Notes: generated by a model not told the origin, from the sequence alone. Counted from the first letter of the stretch, positions 38,061-49,918 are shown. The stretch is DNA of 64,000 nt from Botryotinia globosa (GCA_014898425.1 RCSZ01000004.1:930001-994000); one strand, 5' to 3'. Translations and numbers: made by a program.

Positions 38061-38599
38061 CTGCCTACCGTCGCACCGGGGTCAGAGAAGACATAGTGAA
38101 GGTATTGATTGAAGGTATTGCAGGAACTTGAACGCATTGAGCATCGCAATGTTGCAGTAGCGCAAGGCTGAGTAATACGTGGGGACTAGTACCATTTCAG
38201 CGGACCCCAAAAATGACCCCATATCCCACACCAATACCCACTCTCCTCTCCCCTCTCCCCTCTCCCACAAACCCTGTGTATCAAACCAACCACACCATAG
38301 CCTCCAATTAATTGATCGTTTGTTCGTTTGTTCACTGCAAAGCCACTTCACTTCATTCATATGGTGCATCATTCACCATATATAAATCATCATCAATTGT
38401 GTTATCCAAATATAATATGTGAATAAAGTATATCAAGGTTTTGGTATTCAACATTGCTAAAGTACACTGCACTGCCAGATACTTATATTGACTTGCTTAC
38501 CTGCACCCCTCCCACCCCACCACAGTGCTATCACCCACCATCCATCATTCGTGATTACAACCTTTACATCCGTCCAAATCTTGCTAAGACTCCGTCACA
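38061..38599. other. Promoter region of the following gene
   Basis: C-rich and CT-rich stretches (38,234-38,262 and 38,500-38,530) and a leader ending CACAATGG at the start codon. Confidence 0.4.
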
Positions 38600-39683
38600 A
38601 TGGCCAAAAAATCCAAGAACTCCATTCCGAATCCACCTCGAAGTATTTCTGACGACTCCAGCAACAACGATGGAGCTCCCGTTTATACACCACCCGAAAC
38701 TGAGTCTAATGATAGTCTCTCGGCCTCAGCTCACGTTCCGGATGCAAACAATTTCCACAATGTGATTATAGGACTTCAAAACGTCAATCTTGCGCCAGAT
38801 GAAGCTGATCGGCTGGAGCAAGATGTAGACAAGGATATCTCTACGAATAAGAAGAAGAGTAGAAGCCGAAATCGTTCTTCAAGCAAAAAATCAGTTTCCG
38901 CAGATATCGCTGTCAGCGATGTCACCGATTCCCTCCAGAACCTTGCAGTTTCCGACAAAGATACAAACAATTTGGAGTTAGAGAAAATCAATCTGAAAGC
39001 TGCAAAGAACAGAAAGGAGAAGGAGAGGAAGAAGAGACGCAAGGCTCAACTAGCTGAGGAGGAAGAGCGATCCCGGGTTGAAATATCCAACTACAAATGG
39101 TTCAAAAATGCGGGATGGAAAGACATGAAGGATTTCATGATAGGTCATGGTTTTGAATGGGGTGATATTGACGATTATGCTGCGGCAAGTGAGTTGATTA
39201 AGAGGCTCAAGGAGGATCAAGCTTCTGAGGAATATGCCGAACCGGAACCACCAAAGAAAGAAGTAATCAAGGATGCTTCTGTCAAGGCAAAGATTTCCAA
39301 GTCCAAGAAGAAGACTGTAGTCGGCCTGTGGGAGGATTACTTTGGAAACGAAACTGAGCTTGCAAATTGGCAAAGACTTTGCGTCGATGTTGGCTTGGAA
39401 GAGATGCCTACTAGTATTACTAAGTGTCGCAAGGTAAATGATACACGTTCTCTCATGTTCTCGTTATGATGCTAATATCTATATTCCATAGGCTCTAGGA
39501 AAAGTCTGGGTTAACATCTTCGATTTCCTCGACGCTAAAGCTGAAGGTAAACCAGTTAAGAGATATTCGAGCGAACGTAAACTTGCTACATATACACTCA
39601 ACACTGGCAAAATTTACCCAAAGAGTAAGGCTAAGGAAGGCGGACCCGCTAGAGTTCTATTGGCGCACATTTATGGACGCTAG
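38600..39683 (+). CDS. Uncharacterised protein with YFGN-NWQ-CRK domain (341 residues)
   Basis: Two exons (38600-39433 and 39492-39683) with a 58-nt intron (GTAAAT donor). The first ~125 residues are Ser-rich and basic, probably disordered. Residues about 126-160 form a charged coiled-coil-like stretch ending 'KERKKRRKAQLAEEEERSR'. A small aromatic region follows ('YKWFKNAGWKDMKDFM'). The C-terminal ~98 residues are a separate domain: 'WEDYFGNETELANWQRLC', 'SITKCRK', then after the intron 'ALGKVWVNIFDFLD', 'YSSERKLATYT' and 'AKEGGPARVLL'. The same domain forms nearly all of the next gene (40382-40916), with the intron in the same place. I cannot name a function. The basic coiled coil hints at nucleic-acid or protein binding, but that is a guess. 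Confidence 0.85.
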
Positions 39684-40381
39684 GAACAGATTTAATGAGG
39701 TTCTTGAGGCGTCACTTCTGACATGTTACGCAAGGATGATTTTATGAGCAAACGGATGACACATTTGGGAATTTGACTTTATGCTTGGGATATCAGGGTT
39801 TTGAATAGTATGGATGTTTGGGATCATTATAGCGTATTGGGATGGGATTTGTATCGCGTTCATCAGATTGCGTTTGGGAGGGACAGTAATGGCCTGGAGT
39901 GTGGATAGCTGCATATACAACGCATATACAAGCATTTTTGCACATTACTCTGATGTTCTCGTTTGCTTTCATCTTTTCTAATTTAATATTACTTTTCATC
40001 TCTCTTTCTTCCTTGTTCTGATGCTCTCTATCGTTTCCTTCTCCTCATGAAGCTTTCTAACTGCACCCTTCCACTCCTCTCTCATTCTGCATTGCTGCAT
40101 TATTACATACTCTCATAACTCCTGGCATCAAATTGTTTGCACTCTTATCAAAGATACAACCATGCACAAAGATTTAACCAAAAAGTTCCTAATCATCCCA
40201 TTCATCCCTTGTATTCTACCTATGCTTTGAATTTCCCGCCATGACATAAATATCCCACAATCAACATCTACCTCAACTCGCCCCCCTCATCCCTTCCCAC
40301 ACAAAAACAACCTCTTTCCCCTATCCACCGCGTGTGCTCGCATCATACCAGCATCCCCAGCACCTCGCCCGCGAACCCCAA
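39684..40381. other. Spacer between tandem paralogs
   Basis: 700 bp with a pyrimidine-rich stretch (40,190-40,325) just upstream of the second gene. No further gene is seen. Confidence 0.5.
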
Positions 40382-40916
40382 ATGCCACGCCGTCGCCCCT
40401 ATATCGCCGGGGACTTTGATGGATATTTCGGAAACGTAAGCGATCTACGAAATTGGCAGCAATTATGCGCGGATGTGAGAATATCTGGGGCGTGGCATTT
40501 GAGGAGTATTAACGCTTGTAGAAAGGTGGGTTTGAGTGCTGTTCTTGCTGTTTGGGAAGAGAAGATGGGTTAGGATTGGGATTGGGATTGAGATTTTGTA
40601 GGCTAGAGACTGGAGTCTGATGATTATCACTCACTATACTTTTACTTATTCATTTTTTATTCACCCACCATCGTCATTTCTCTTGCATCTCGTATTTCCT
40701 GTTACTAACACGCCTATTTATTCCTTCTAGGCGCTCTCCAACGTCCACGTCAATATTTGTCAACTATTGGAATCCTATCGGACTGGCGTCCCAGTGCGCA
40801 TTTTTCCAAATAGGGATAGGCTTCTTGCGTATACGATCAAGAAACGTATGTTTTATCCATTGAGTGAGGCGAAGAGAGGGGGGCCGGTTAGGGGATTACT
40901 TTTTAAGAGGGGATAG
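40382..40916 (+). CDS. Short paralog consisting of the YFGN-NWQ-CRK domain (109 residues)
   Basis: Exons 40382-40525 and 40731-40916 are separated by a 205-nt intron (GTGGGT donor, TACTAAC branch, TTCTAG acceptor). The intron falls phase 0 right after 'ACRK', exactly as in the upstream paralog after 'KCRK'. The start at 40382 is the first ATG; the frame opens upstream only from GTG. The protein is the domain alone: 'YFGNVSDLRNWQQLC', 'SINACRK', 'ALSNVHVNICQLLE', 'LLAYTIKKRMFYP', 'AKRGGPVRGLLF'. Same strand and adjacency indicate a tandem duplication with loss (or gain) of the long N-terminus. The intron here is much longer than its counterpart. Function is unknown. Confidence 0.75.
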
Positions 40917-41210
40917 ATGGGGATGGGATGAAGGAGGGAGTAGAAATTATGGGGGAGAGTAAGGATGAAATGCGTAAAATGAAGAACAGAGGCAATTGAA
41001 AGATTTGTGGATGTCTGAAGATCTAGCTTTTGTGAATTCCAGATCTTGAATAGGTAGGATAATATGACTGACTTCATCGTTGAAAAAAAATTGAATCAAG
41101 TTCGACTCACATAGTTTTGCAAATTCTTCACTCTCAACCAAAGACATCGGGAATTTTTTCGACAGAATTTGTCAAATCCGACACTATAATCATTCATTAC
41201 ATCTATACGA

Positions 41211-43025
41211 CTAACTTCTGATTTCCCACAACTTGATCTTTCCGGCTTCATTACCAACCGCCAAAACATCACTTCCACTACCAAATGCCACGGATGAAAT
41301 TCTTCCTAATGGCGTATTCGATGTTGGCCAGTTCTTATATACTGTACAACTAGGTAGATGTACCAATCTCAAAGCGTCCTTCTTCCACCTACTACTAAAG
41401 ACCAATAATTGTCCATCGGGACTAATTTGCAAATGACTTGTTGGTGTCGTCAATTGCAAAAGTCGTCTATTTGGCTCAGGTCTCTCGGATATTTTTATAT
41501 CGTTTCCTGAGATGAAATTCTTGCGATCGTAAATATTGACCACACCACTTTGAGATCCAATCACTACCCAACGATCCCCACCGAGTTGTTTGGGTCCATT
41601 TGGTCCACCGAGTGTAAGGACAGTAGCACCAATGGAACCATCATCATTCCAACGAGCGACAAAAGATCTAGTTTCCATACTCCATTCTCCTACTTCTCCA
41701 CCCTTTCCTACAACAGTCAATCCTTCTCCAGTTCTCCACCAGGCGAAATCAGCAACTCCATTTTTGCCTTCAATTCGAGCTGATGCAATCCATTGTGTTG
41801 TGGTTGCATCAAGAATATTTATAAGACCGCCTCCTTTCTTCGATGAACCGATCAATCCCATGTATCGGCCACAAGGACTGAGCTTGAACCTTTCCATAGT
41901 CTTTTGATCATCCTTATGACCATAAATTCGCGTAACCTTGTTGATTTCTCCAGAAGGAAGATCCCAGATGTGGAAATAACGGCGTCGACCAGCGAAAATG
42001 ATTTTGTCTCCGGCAGGATGAAGGAATGCGGATGTAGCAATTGGGGTTTTCCTAACGTGAACACTAGTAAGTTGTGGATGTGGATGTGGATGAGCTGTAG
42101 GTGCATATTGATGTAGATATAGAGTTGATGCTGGACCCGAAGAAAGTATGACTGGGTATTCTGGATGGAAGGAAAGAGAAGTGACGGCTGATGGTTGAGT
42201 TTTGGGTATGTCCCTGGTTCTTTGAATGTCGAGGACTTCAGGTCTGAGTTTTGGTCTTTTTGAGGTTGCGGGTGCTTCTTTTGTGAGAGCTCCGGCATCT
42301 TGGAGAAGTCTTGCGAGAGGTAATGTAGAAAGGTCAGAATCATCAATGTCCATGTCATTCGAAGACAATGAAGAGTCGGAGGCTGCAGACGACCTGCGAC
42401 GTCGTTTTGTCGGCCTAGAAGATTGCGCCCACTCTGGAACGGGATTGAGACGCTCAAATTGCATTCGCAGTCGCCGTGTGTACTCTTTTCCACTAACTAT
42501 ATCCTCTCCTTCATTGACTCTAAGTTTTCGTAATCGAGAATTTCCAGCTAGAGATACATTCAATCGATCATCGTCGCTATCTTCCCAAGCTAGCGCATCT
42601 CCTACTTCTTCGTCTTCAGGTTGTGGACGTGGTATTAATGCATCTTGAGGCACTGTGGATGGTCCGGAGTCTAGAAAAAATAGCTATGAAAAAAGTTAGT
42701 GATTATCATCTATATTTGAGCGGCGGAGTTATACATCTGCATCGTCAACGCCCTCAATTCCAATATCCTCTTGTTCCTCGTCTTGACCCTTTTCTTCCTC
42801 ATCATCTTCCGATTCGAAGTCCATATCTTGACCCAATTGAGCCGTGAATCCTGCACCATCTCCCAATACAAGCCTGTCTAACTCTTCTTCATCGGAATCC
42901 TTATCCATCATGTCCACACTCTCATTGTCACTGGCACTCTCCTCACTTTCACGAAGAATTGTTCGCGCATCTTTTTTTGGTTTTGCGCTACCATTGGCAG
43001 ACTTTTTTGATCGTAAGGGAGGCAT
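41211..43025 (-). CDS. UTP18: U3 snoRNP protein Utp18 (WD40, UtpB subcomplex)
   Basis: Exons 42735-43025 and 41211-42683 with a 51-nt intron (CTAAC branch), 587 residues. The N-terminus is acidic and disordered ('DEEELDRLVLGDGAGFTAQL', 'EDDEEEKGQDEE'). After the splice come 'DLFFLDSG' and the Utp18 signature 'GKEYTRRLRMQFERLNPVPEW'. A WD40 propeller then fills residues about 230-587, ending 'GKIKLWEIRS'. Utp18 is part of UtpB, with Pwp2, Utp6, Utp12, Utp13 and Utp21. It acts in the SSU processome that cuts and folds 18S pre-rRNA in the nucleolus. Its 3' end is only 294 bp from the convergent short paralog gene. Confidence 0.94.
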
Positions 43026-44674
43026 TGTGGGTGATTGTACAGTTTATTCAAGTATATTCCGTTTTCTCATCAACTTTTTTTTGTCTGATAGAGAATAAAT
43101 TTGCAGGGATATTGTGCAGGGATCAAAAACAGTATGGGAAATGTTACTGTTTCTAGTATTCTATGGGTGTGCACTTAGTAGGGGGCGGCAAGTCGCACGC
43201 TGCGTGCACGGTGCGTTTTTTGTAAGAAAAGCGAGCATTTTATCACGATTGCACTCTCCATAAACTACAAGTACACCACTTGGAACACACTCTCTTTTCA
43301 ATATTAAATCAAATCGAATAATTGAGATTTTCGACTGAAATGTCGTAAAATCGAACGATCATTTGTTTGTGAGAACGTCAGTTCTAATTTTGACCAGTTA
43401 TGCATATGAACCATCCGCTATATTCGCACTTGGTAGATGCCATGCTTCATTTCCTACTACCAGTAGCAGCTAGGTAAAATGTTTGTTGCCTCAATGCACA
43501 CTCTGCGTTGCTCTCTCTACCTAAGCCTTCTTGCCCTAAATTGGCGTTATTCTCTTCTATTTTAATAACAATTTAATACATCTATTACTACAGTGTTGAA
43601 TCGCAGGCACTGCTATGTGTCTAACACATCATCCTTTAATTCGTCTCTAAGTGGGTGTAATACGATAATAGGCTCTACTCTATCACCACGAGCACCACAC
43701 GAGATATGGCGAGTGCCTGTATAGTTGGTAGTTTGTGCAGGATTATATGTATTTTCATAAGACATCAATGAATACAGAGATATCGAATGTGAGAACGGAA
43801 ATACAGTGGTATTTCTGCTCAACGTCAACCAGGTACAGTCACCTGTTCTAATTTTAGTTCTACGAGCGCCTCCTAGATGGGAATGGAAATACAGATGAAG
43901 AGATTGGCCCAGGATGGCGTAGTAGAACCTCATGGAAGTAAGTGGGGCTTGAAAGCAATGTAGAACTGGAACGCAAACACTGGGCAGAGGGCGCTCTAAG
44001 ATTGAGAGCTCTTCACTCCTGAAAGTGATGCGCGTTATCTAGTATTGTGACAAGCTTCTGTAGCCAAATTCAAAAGCTATATTTGGTCGGGAAGGAAAGC
44101 TAGCCATGTAAGTGGGTTTTCAGGCTTAATCCAATGGTATTTTCCCAAAGGAACTTGATTAATTGCCTGACCTCGTAAGGGTTATGACAAGAGCTACTTC
44201 GGAAATCTTCTATTTCCTGGTAATCGATTTGTCTTTGTCATTATATTTCTTTCCAGTTAGCTTCTGCAATACTAGTCCCATCCTCGACATACTCAAGTGA
44301 CAAACACACGGAGGAACAAAAATCTCCTGAAATTGAACTCGATAAGTTCGCTTCGATTTAGCACTATTCGATTAAGTCTTTGTTCGCCCTCCGGATCCGT
44401 CATCAAAACCCTCTTTGCTACAACATCAAAGGAGCAAGTTTGTGTCGCTTGTTTGCCCACAACTGTCCTTTATCCCCTTTGAACGCCGAAATATTTTAAT
44501 CTATTGTACAGCAAGCTCCAAACCCCATCTCGAGTTCCCATCTCTAATTTTTTCCTGTTGGAACCTTGACATCCAGGAAACTTCACAGAGATTCCCATTC
44601 TAGTTTCATAAAACTCTAATCACATATCTATTCAAAGCCAGTATACATTTACATACCTCGATCCTCCAGCACCC
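43026..44674. other. Divergent intergenic region between UTP18 and the SAP-domain gene
   Basis: 1.65 kb. A minus frame at 43,613-43,933 (106 codons) has plausible composition but no domain and I do not call it. Promoters for both flanking genes must lie here. Confidence 0.45.
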
Positions 44675-45775
44675 ATGGCCGGCATCTTGACTAGCGAAGA
44701 AAGGGCCGAACGAGCCGCAGCTCGACAATATCTCGAGAGACCATGGCGCAATCTCGACTTCTGCGTCTACCGCTTCGTTCCCCCCACCGATAAACGTGGA
44801 CTTCCCTACTCAGAGATAACAATAGACGGTCAACCTCGAGGACTCTCTGCCGATAAAGTCTGGGTCGGAGATTTCGCTCCTCATTGGGGAGAATTTCTTC
44901 TCGATCTAGGCGAACCCGTTTATGATATGCAGAATCATCAACCTTTAGTAACACGACTCGAAGGATATGGACTCGATCAAGGACGTGTCAAATATAGAAA
45001 TCTACAACAATTGCCCTTTCCATGGGGGATTGATGGCTCGCTGCCTGTGCAAATTTGGGCCAATGAACAATTTCGGGATAACCATCGCTTACCATTTAAT
45101 CCCAGAGGAATGAGTCGTCTAGACCTCCAATGGGAAGCCCGACGACGCGGCTTTCCCACCAAAGGAAAACGTTCCGAAATCATCCAACGAATCAACCGTC
45201 TCGAATTAAAAAAAGGAATCCAAGCCCCTGATTTCTACCAACGCGAAGCGCAGCTGCGTCTCGATTCCGTCCAACTTCCTCTCTTCCGTGTTCTCGAACC
45301 CCAGAAACCAGTAAAACCTACACCCCAAACCCCCTTAAAACAACCTCCTTTCGACGCGGGCGAAATCGTCCTAGTATACGGCCACTTCACCGGCGACGAT
45401 ACCGTGTGTCTCGTGCGCGATTACGAAGGTAATCGTGGACGCATCAGTATTGATTTTCTCGAAGAAATCCAAATGCCGTTTGGACTCAAGTTGAACCGAC
45501 GCGAATTGGTCGAGGTGCTTGAGCGATTGGGCTGGGCGGATGAAGTGGACAAGACGCCTGAGCCGGAGGAGGATACAGATGAGTGGAAGGCATTGGTGGC
45601 GAAGAGACGTGCGGAATTGGCAAAAGCGGGGGCGACGGAAATGTGGCACGATTATGATACGAGGTGGAAGGAGGGGATGAAGAGAAAGAAGAGGGCGGAG
45701 GATGCGAAGAAGGCGGAGAAGAAGGCGAAGAAGGCGAAATTGGCAGAAGCGGCGAGAGCGGCGGGGGCTAAGTGA
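44675..45775 (+). CDS. SAP-domain protein, uncharacterised
   Basis: Single exon, 366 residues, starting MAGILTSEERAERAAARQ. A conserved-looking N-terminal region includes 'PWRNLDFCVYRFVPPTDKRG' and 'WVGDFAPHWGEFLLDLGEPV'. Residues about 146-174 fit a SAP motif ('MSRLDLQWEARRRGFPTKGK', then 'SEIIQRINRLE'), a helix-bend-helix found in nuclear DNA/RNA-binding proteins. The last ~60 residues are a Lys/Ala/Glu-rich coiled coil ('MKRKKRAEDAKKAEKK'). No membrane helix is seen. The role is unknown. A chromatin or RNA association is inferred only from the SAP motif and basic tail. Confidence 0.82.
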   Translation: MAGILTSEERAERAAARQYLERPWRNLDFCVYRFVPPTDKRGLPYSEITIDGQPRGLSADKVWVGDFAPHWGEFLLDLGEPVYDMQNHQPLVTRLEGYGLDQGRVKYRNLQQLPFPWGIDGSLPVQIWANEQFRDNHRLPFNPRGMSRLDLQWEARRRGFPTKGKRSEIIQRINRLELKKGIQAPDFYQREAQLRLDSVQLPLFRVLEPQKPVKPTPQTPLKQPPFDAGEIVLVYGHFTGDDTVCLVRDYEGNRGRISIDFLEEIQMPFGLKLNRRELVEVLERLGWADEVDKTPEPEEDTDEWKALVAKRRAELAKAGATEMWHDYDTRWKEGMKRKKRAEDAKKAEKKAKKAKLAEAARAAGAK

Positions 45776-46271
45776 TAGATTTGGCTTTGTGGGGCTTGTG
45801 GGTTGAGCTTTAGGTTGGATAGCAGTTGGTTTAGTACGTTAGAATGGATTCGCTTGGTTGTGTCCTGTTTGTTGTATGTATTCAAAATGTACAATGATAT
45901 TTTACCTTGCATCAGGAAGTAGGCTGAATCATTTGTCAGTTCATTCGTCATATTATTTTGGGTCGATACATGGTTTTGAAAAGACAAAATATTCTCTCCC
46001 TCAAACTCTCGCTAATATGCACATCACAATATAAATAAGAGGTCAAGAATTCGAATCGATATTTGATTTGGTATCAATGCTATATTTAGTTCTTTTTATC
46101 CCATACCACTCCCTACCCAGCAAATATCTCGCTGCCGTCGCGGGACTTCCAAAATTCCCCTTCATCTCAATACTTTTTATGATGCACGGAGTTTTCAGCG
46201 CCTGGACCCTTCATATGCGAGGGCAATCATATGTCCTTTTCAACCAATTCACAGGGCTCCTCCTTATCATA
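45776..46271. other. Convergent 3' spacer
   Basis: Shared 3' flanks of the SAP-domain gene and COG4. No further gene is seen. Confidence 0.5.
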
Positions 46272-48833
46272 TCATTCCCTAACCATACCCCTAGCCCTTG
46301 TCCTCTCATCCACCGTCAAAACCCAAACCATCTCTACTTCCTCTTCACCCAATCCATCACCTTCAACATTAACCGCCTCCCATTCTTCCTCATCCATATT
46401 GACAACCATGGCAACCTGCATCACCCTTGCAAAAACATCTCTCAAGCCATACTTTCCTCCTCTCGCAATTACTCCTACAATCCCCCCATAATCTCTTTCC
46501 ATCCTAGTTGCTCCTAATGCATTCATTTTCCCGCTATAATTCCAAACTCTTCTTTCTAGAACTCTGGCTAGATATTGAGCGGTTTGCTCTAGGAGGGTAT
46601 TGAATGGTGTCGTAGACATGATTCTCTGAATGGGCTTTATGAGAGCATCCCAGTGATGTTCGAAACGACGAGATACCATATCCTGTAGTATTTCTTGAGG
46701 ATCATCACCAGTATCATTTTGGCGGGCTATCTCAGCGAGATCTTCTGTTGTAAGGGAATAATCTACGTCGCGGAAGGTTTCGCTTAAAACAGGACGAAGC
46801 CGTGGTTTGATAACATTGTTGAACATTACTTGAAGACCTTCGCTGATCAACTCGTTGGTCTTTGATAAAAATGTCGCATTCAGACTTGTAAGAGAATTGA
46901 AAACGAAAGTGGCATCATGACCATAGGGGAATATGTCTTTCAAAGCAGGAGCAGGTGGTGCACCTTTAGCTTGAGATGCGCTGTTTGCTTCGGAAGATTG
47001 GAGATGACTTGACACAATTCTGGAAATATAGTCATTTGATACAACAAGACTGTTGATCAGTACAATAAAGGCAATAATTCTATCTTCCGGTGGAAATCCG
47101 CCTTGGACGAGTGGTTTTGGGTAAGATTCGTCTCGCATTTTGCGTTGAACCATTCCTACAAAATCGGTTCCCAAAACTCTGCTTATTGCTGGAATAACGG
47201 ATTCGATTACACCGCGTTGTGATGTTGAGATGGACCGTTTAAGTACTGCATTGACGATATACATAACATCATCAACAGCAGAGATTATGTATGGAGCAGT
47301 TCCATCTATGGGATTTGATAGATTGAGAGATAATCCTGTAGGAGATTCATCCAATTGGAATGCTTTCTCAACAGATCGTCGAAAGAAAAATGTAGTCATA
47401 ACATTAAATGGATCCTTCAGACGATTTGAAATTTTTCGACTAAGAGCTGATTTGTCTAATAACTCTGGCATGACTAGGGGCTCATCTGAGCTGGCTTCTG
47501 GATCCTGTGATGAATTAGAAATGGCTTGCAGAAGGGCCGGTATTGATGTTGGACTTACCCTGCATTTGCCGCTCAGGAATCGAGTATATAATGACCAACG
47601 ACCTAACATCACAGCCATCTCATTCAAAAGACCATCTACTTCTTTCATATCGACACCCTCATCTTCACTTGCTCTTCCATTAGCAGCCGCTCCAACTGCA
47701 GGTGAGCCCGTCCTCGAAATTCCAGTCGGTCTTTGATTCGGCAGAAAGCTTTGCACCAAGAAAGAGAACGGATAACTTCTCACATCTGTCAATCTCCTAT
47801 CGACATTTTTCTCGTCTCCCCATGTATCCAAAACAATCCCGCCCTGCACGTCTGCCTCAGCCTGTAATCTCTCTATCACTCTAACCATCTTCCCGGCCCC
47901 ATAGTGTCTTTCTACCAACCCTCCATGTCCCTCCACGATCTGCGCAATGTGTTCAAACAACCTCGTCAACGCTTGCGCGTAGAAAAATCCCTCTTTACCT
48001 CTCTCCCCTTTCGTCCCCTCTTTTAAGTTCTTCCTCGCTGTTCCTGCTACTCCTTGACAAACATATCTTCCATAGACATCCAGCCCAACCTCCTCCCTCC
48101 CAATCAATGGGAACAATTTAAAGAACCTCGTAACTCTCACTCCATCCCCTTCCTCAGCCGCCTTCTCAAACTCTCTCAAAAATAATCCGCACAAGCTTTT
48201 CTTCGCTTCCTCAATCGTCACACCTGGCGCATCCGGTACTTCGACACTTGGAACCGTCCTTGCCGCGAAATTGCCCTCAACAATATGTGCCGGGATTTTC
48301 GACGCTCTTGCGATATATCCCGCTGCAGCTTCCCAGTCCTGCGGAGCCCCCATACTACCCACCACACCATTTACACATGCTTTCAATTCCGCGACTTGTT
48401 CTACAACGGCCAATGTTTCCTCGACTCGTTTCTTCTCCAAATCCAATTCCTTCACTTTCGAGCTCAATTTCTCGGCCGTGCCGGCGGCATTATCTAGCAT
48501 TCCATTTGAAATCGCCCTGGTATTTATAACATTTGTGCCAAGATGCGCGCGTAGGAGATCGAGTCGGCCGAGATCGCGGGAGAGGGAGGCTTGAGAAGAG
48601 ATGAGGGATTGGAGACTAGTAGTGATCGCTGCGTCGCGGGTATGGAGATTTGAGAGGATGTTTTGGATAGAGGCTAGGGAGGAGGCATTGTGAATGGATG
48701 ATTGAGCTGATTCTGGAGACGGTGTTGTGGGTAGAGGTGTGAGACTGCCATTTGGGAGGCCGGGTGGAGGCATTGGGTGGGTTGAGGCATGGGTAGCTCT
48801 TCTTTGGGGAAGCTGGGTTGAGGTCGGGTGCAT
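46272..48833 (-). CDS. COG4: Conserved oligomeric Golgi complex subunit 4
   Basis: One uninterrupted frame of 853 residues. The first ~55 residues are Pro/Thr-rich. Then comes the Cog4 N-terminal coiled coil: 'LHTRDAAITTSLQSLI', 'LGRLDLLRAHLGTNV', 'ISNGMLDNAAGTAEKLSSKV'. The helical rod follows, with 'APQDWEAAAGYIARA', 'RFFKLFPLIGREEVGLDVYG' and 'RRVWNYSGKMNALGATRMER' near the C-terminus. Cog4 belongs to lobe A of the COG tether, which catches vesicles recycling within the Golgi and contacts the SNARE-binding protein Sly1. The length is usual for the family. Intron-free in this model; many neighbours have one. Confidence 0.93.
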   Translation of the reverse strand: MHPTSTQLPQRRATHASTHPMPPPGLPNGSLTPLPTTPSPESAQSSIHNASSLASIQNILSNLHTRDAAITTSLQSLISSQASLSRDLGRLDLLRAHLGTNVINTRAISNGMLDNAAGTAEKLSSKVKELDLEKKRVEETLAVVEQVAELKACVNGVVGSMGAPQDWEAAAGYIARASKIPAHIVEGNFAARTVPSVEVPDAPGVTIEEAKKSLCGLFLREFEKAAEEGDGVRVTRFFKLFPLIGREEVGLDVYGRYVCQGVAGTARKNLKEGTKGERGKEGFFYAQALTRLFEHIAQIVEGHGGLVERHYGAGKMVRVIERLQAEADVQGGIVLDTWGDEKNVDRRLTDVRSYPFSFLVQSFLPNQRPTGISRTGSPAVGAAANGRASEDEGVDMKEVDGLLNEMAVMLGRWSLYTRFLSGKCRVSPTSIPALLQAISNSSQDPEASSDEPLVMPELLDKSALSRKISNRLKDPFNVMTTFFFRRSVEKAFQLDESPTGLSLNLSNPIDGTAPYIISAVDDVMYIVNAVLKRSISTSQRGVIESVIPAISRVLGTDFVGMVQRKMRDESYPKPLVQGGFPPEDRIIAFIVLINSLVVSNDYISRIVSSHLQSSEANSASQAKGAPPAPALKDIFPYGHDATFVFNSLTSLNATFLSKTNELISEGLQVMFNNVIKPRLRPVLSETFRDVDYSLTTEDLAEIARQNDTGDDPQEILQDMVSRRFEHHWDALIKPIQRIMSTTPFNTLLEQTAQYLARVLERRVWNYSGKMNALGATRMERDYGGIVGVIARGGKYGLRDVFARVMQVAMVVNMDEEEWEAVNVEGDGLGEEEVEMVWVLTVDERTRARGMVRE

Positions 48834-49241
48834 CTTTAGGTGTCATCTTTTTGGGTGTGGGGTAAGCGAGAATTTATATCCCTAACATACAGGATTTAAA
48901 ACACGGTTTATAACTGGAAGCTGATTGGTCTAGAAAGTACGTAAGGTCTGTGCGGCGAATATCAAAATCCTAATCTAGATTAGATATTATTATTAATAGG
49001 TACAGTAGTTATAAATGATTTATGAAATATAATTAATTGATATTTTTATATTCTTTGAATTAATAGTTTTTAAATGGTATTATTTTTATATAAAGAAAAA
49101 GAGTTGTTATTAATATATTAATTGTTTAATTGATTTTGTAATAAAAAGTTCGATAAAAAGTTGCTAATACGATTCTGATTGGTTCAGATTTGATTAGTAA
49201 TAAGAGAGATAAGAGAAGAGATTAAAAAGAAAAGGGAAGGG
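48834..49241. other. COG4 promoter side, AT-rich
   Basis: Becomes increasingly AT-rich towards the low-complexity block. No gene is present. Confidence 0.5.
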
Positions 49242-49426
49242 ATTAGATTTATTAGATTTATTAGATTTATTAGATTTATTAGATTTATTAGATTTATTAG
49301 ATTTATTAGATTTATTAGATTTATTAGATTTATTAGATTTATTAGATTTATTAGATTTATTAGATTTATTAGATTTATTAGATTTATTAGATTTATTAGA
49401 TTTATTAGATTTATTAGATTTATTAG
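49242..49426. repeat. ATTAGATTT 9-mer minisatellite, about 20 copies
   Basis: Near-perfect tandem 9-bp units over 185 bp, the most regular array in the window. The low variation between units suggests recent expansion. Confidence 0.97.
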
Positions 49427-49730
49427 AGAAAAAAGAATAGAAAAAAGAATAGAAAGATGGAAATTAGAAAGATGGAAATTAGAAAGATGGAAATTAGAGA
49501 TGGAAATTAGAAAAAGATGAAATTAGACAGATAGAATTAGAAAGATAGAAATTAGAAGATAGAAATTAGAAAAGTAATTAAAAAGAGAATTAAAAAGAGA
49601 ATTAAAAAAAGAAAATAAAAGAAATAAAAAGAATAAAAAAGAAAAAAAAATAGAAAAAAAATAAATAGAAAAAAAATAAAGAAAGAATCAAGAAAAGAAC
49701 AATTTAAAAAATAATTAAAAAAAAGAAAAA
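49427..49730. repeat. A-rich degenerate repeats
   Basis: Short runs of GAAAGATGGAAATTA-type units fade into AAAGAAAATAA-type sequence. All are purine-heavy on the plus strand. Confidence 0.75.
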
Positions 49731-49918
49731 ATTAGAAAAAGATTAGAAAAAGAATTAGAAAAAGAATTAGAAAAAGAATTAGAAAAAGAATAGAAAAAGA
49801 ATTAGAAAAAGAATTAGAAAAAGAATTAGAAAAAGAATTAGAAAAAGAATTAGAAAAAGAAGAGAAAAAGAATTAGAAAAAGAATTAGAAAAAGAATTGA
49901 GAAAAAGAATTAGAAAAA
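49731..49918. repeat. AGAAAAAGAATT 12-mer array, about 14 copies
   Basis: Tandem 12-bp units with a few shortened ones. Confidence 0.93.

Noticed and set aside
43613..43933. 106-codon minus-strand frame
   Set aside because: Plausible composition but no domain, no promoter clue and no intron partners.
46068..46517. Plus-strand frame overlapping the end of COG4
   Set aside because: Most of it is the antisense shadow of COG4. The unique part has no domain.
49242..49426. Possible CRISPR-like array
   Set aside because: Units are 9 bp with no spacers; it is a minisatellite in a eukaryotic genome.
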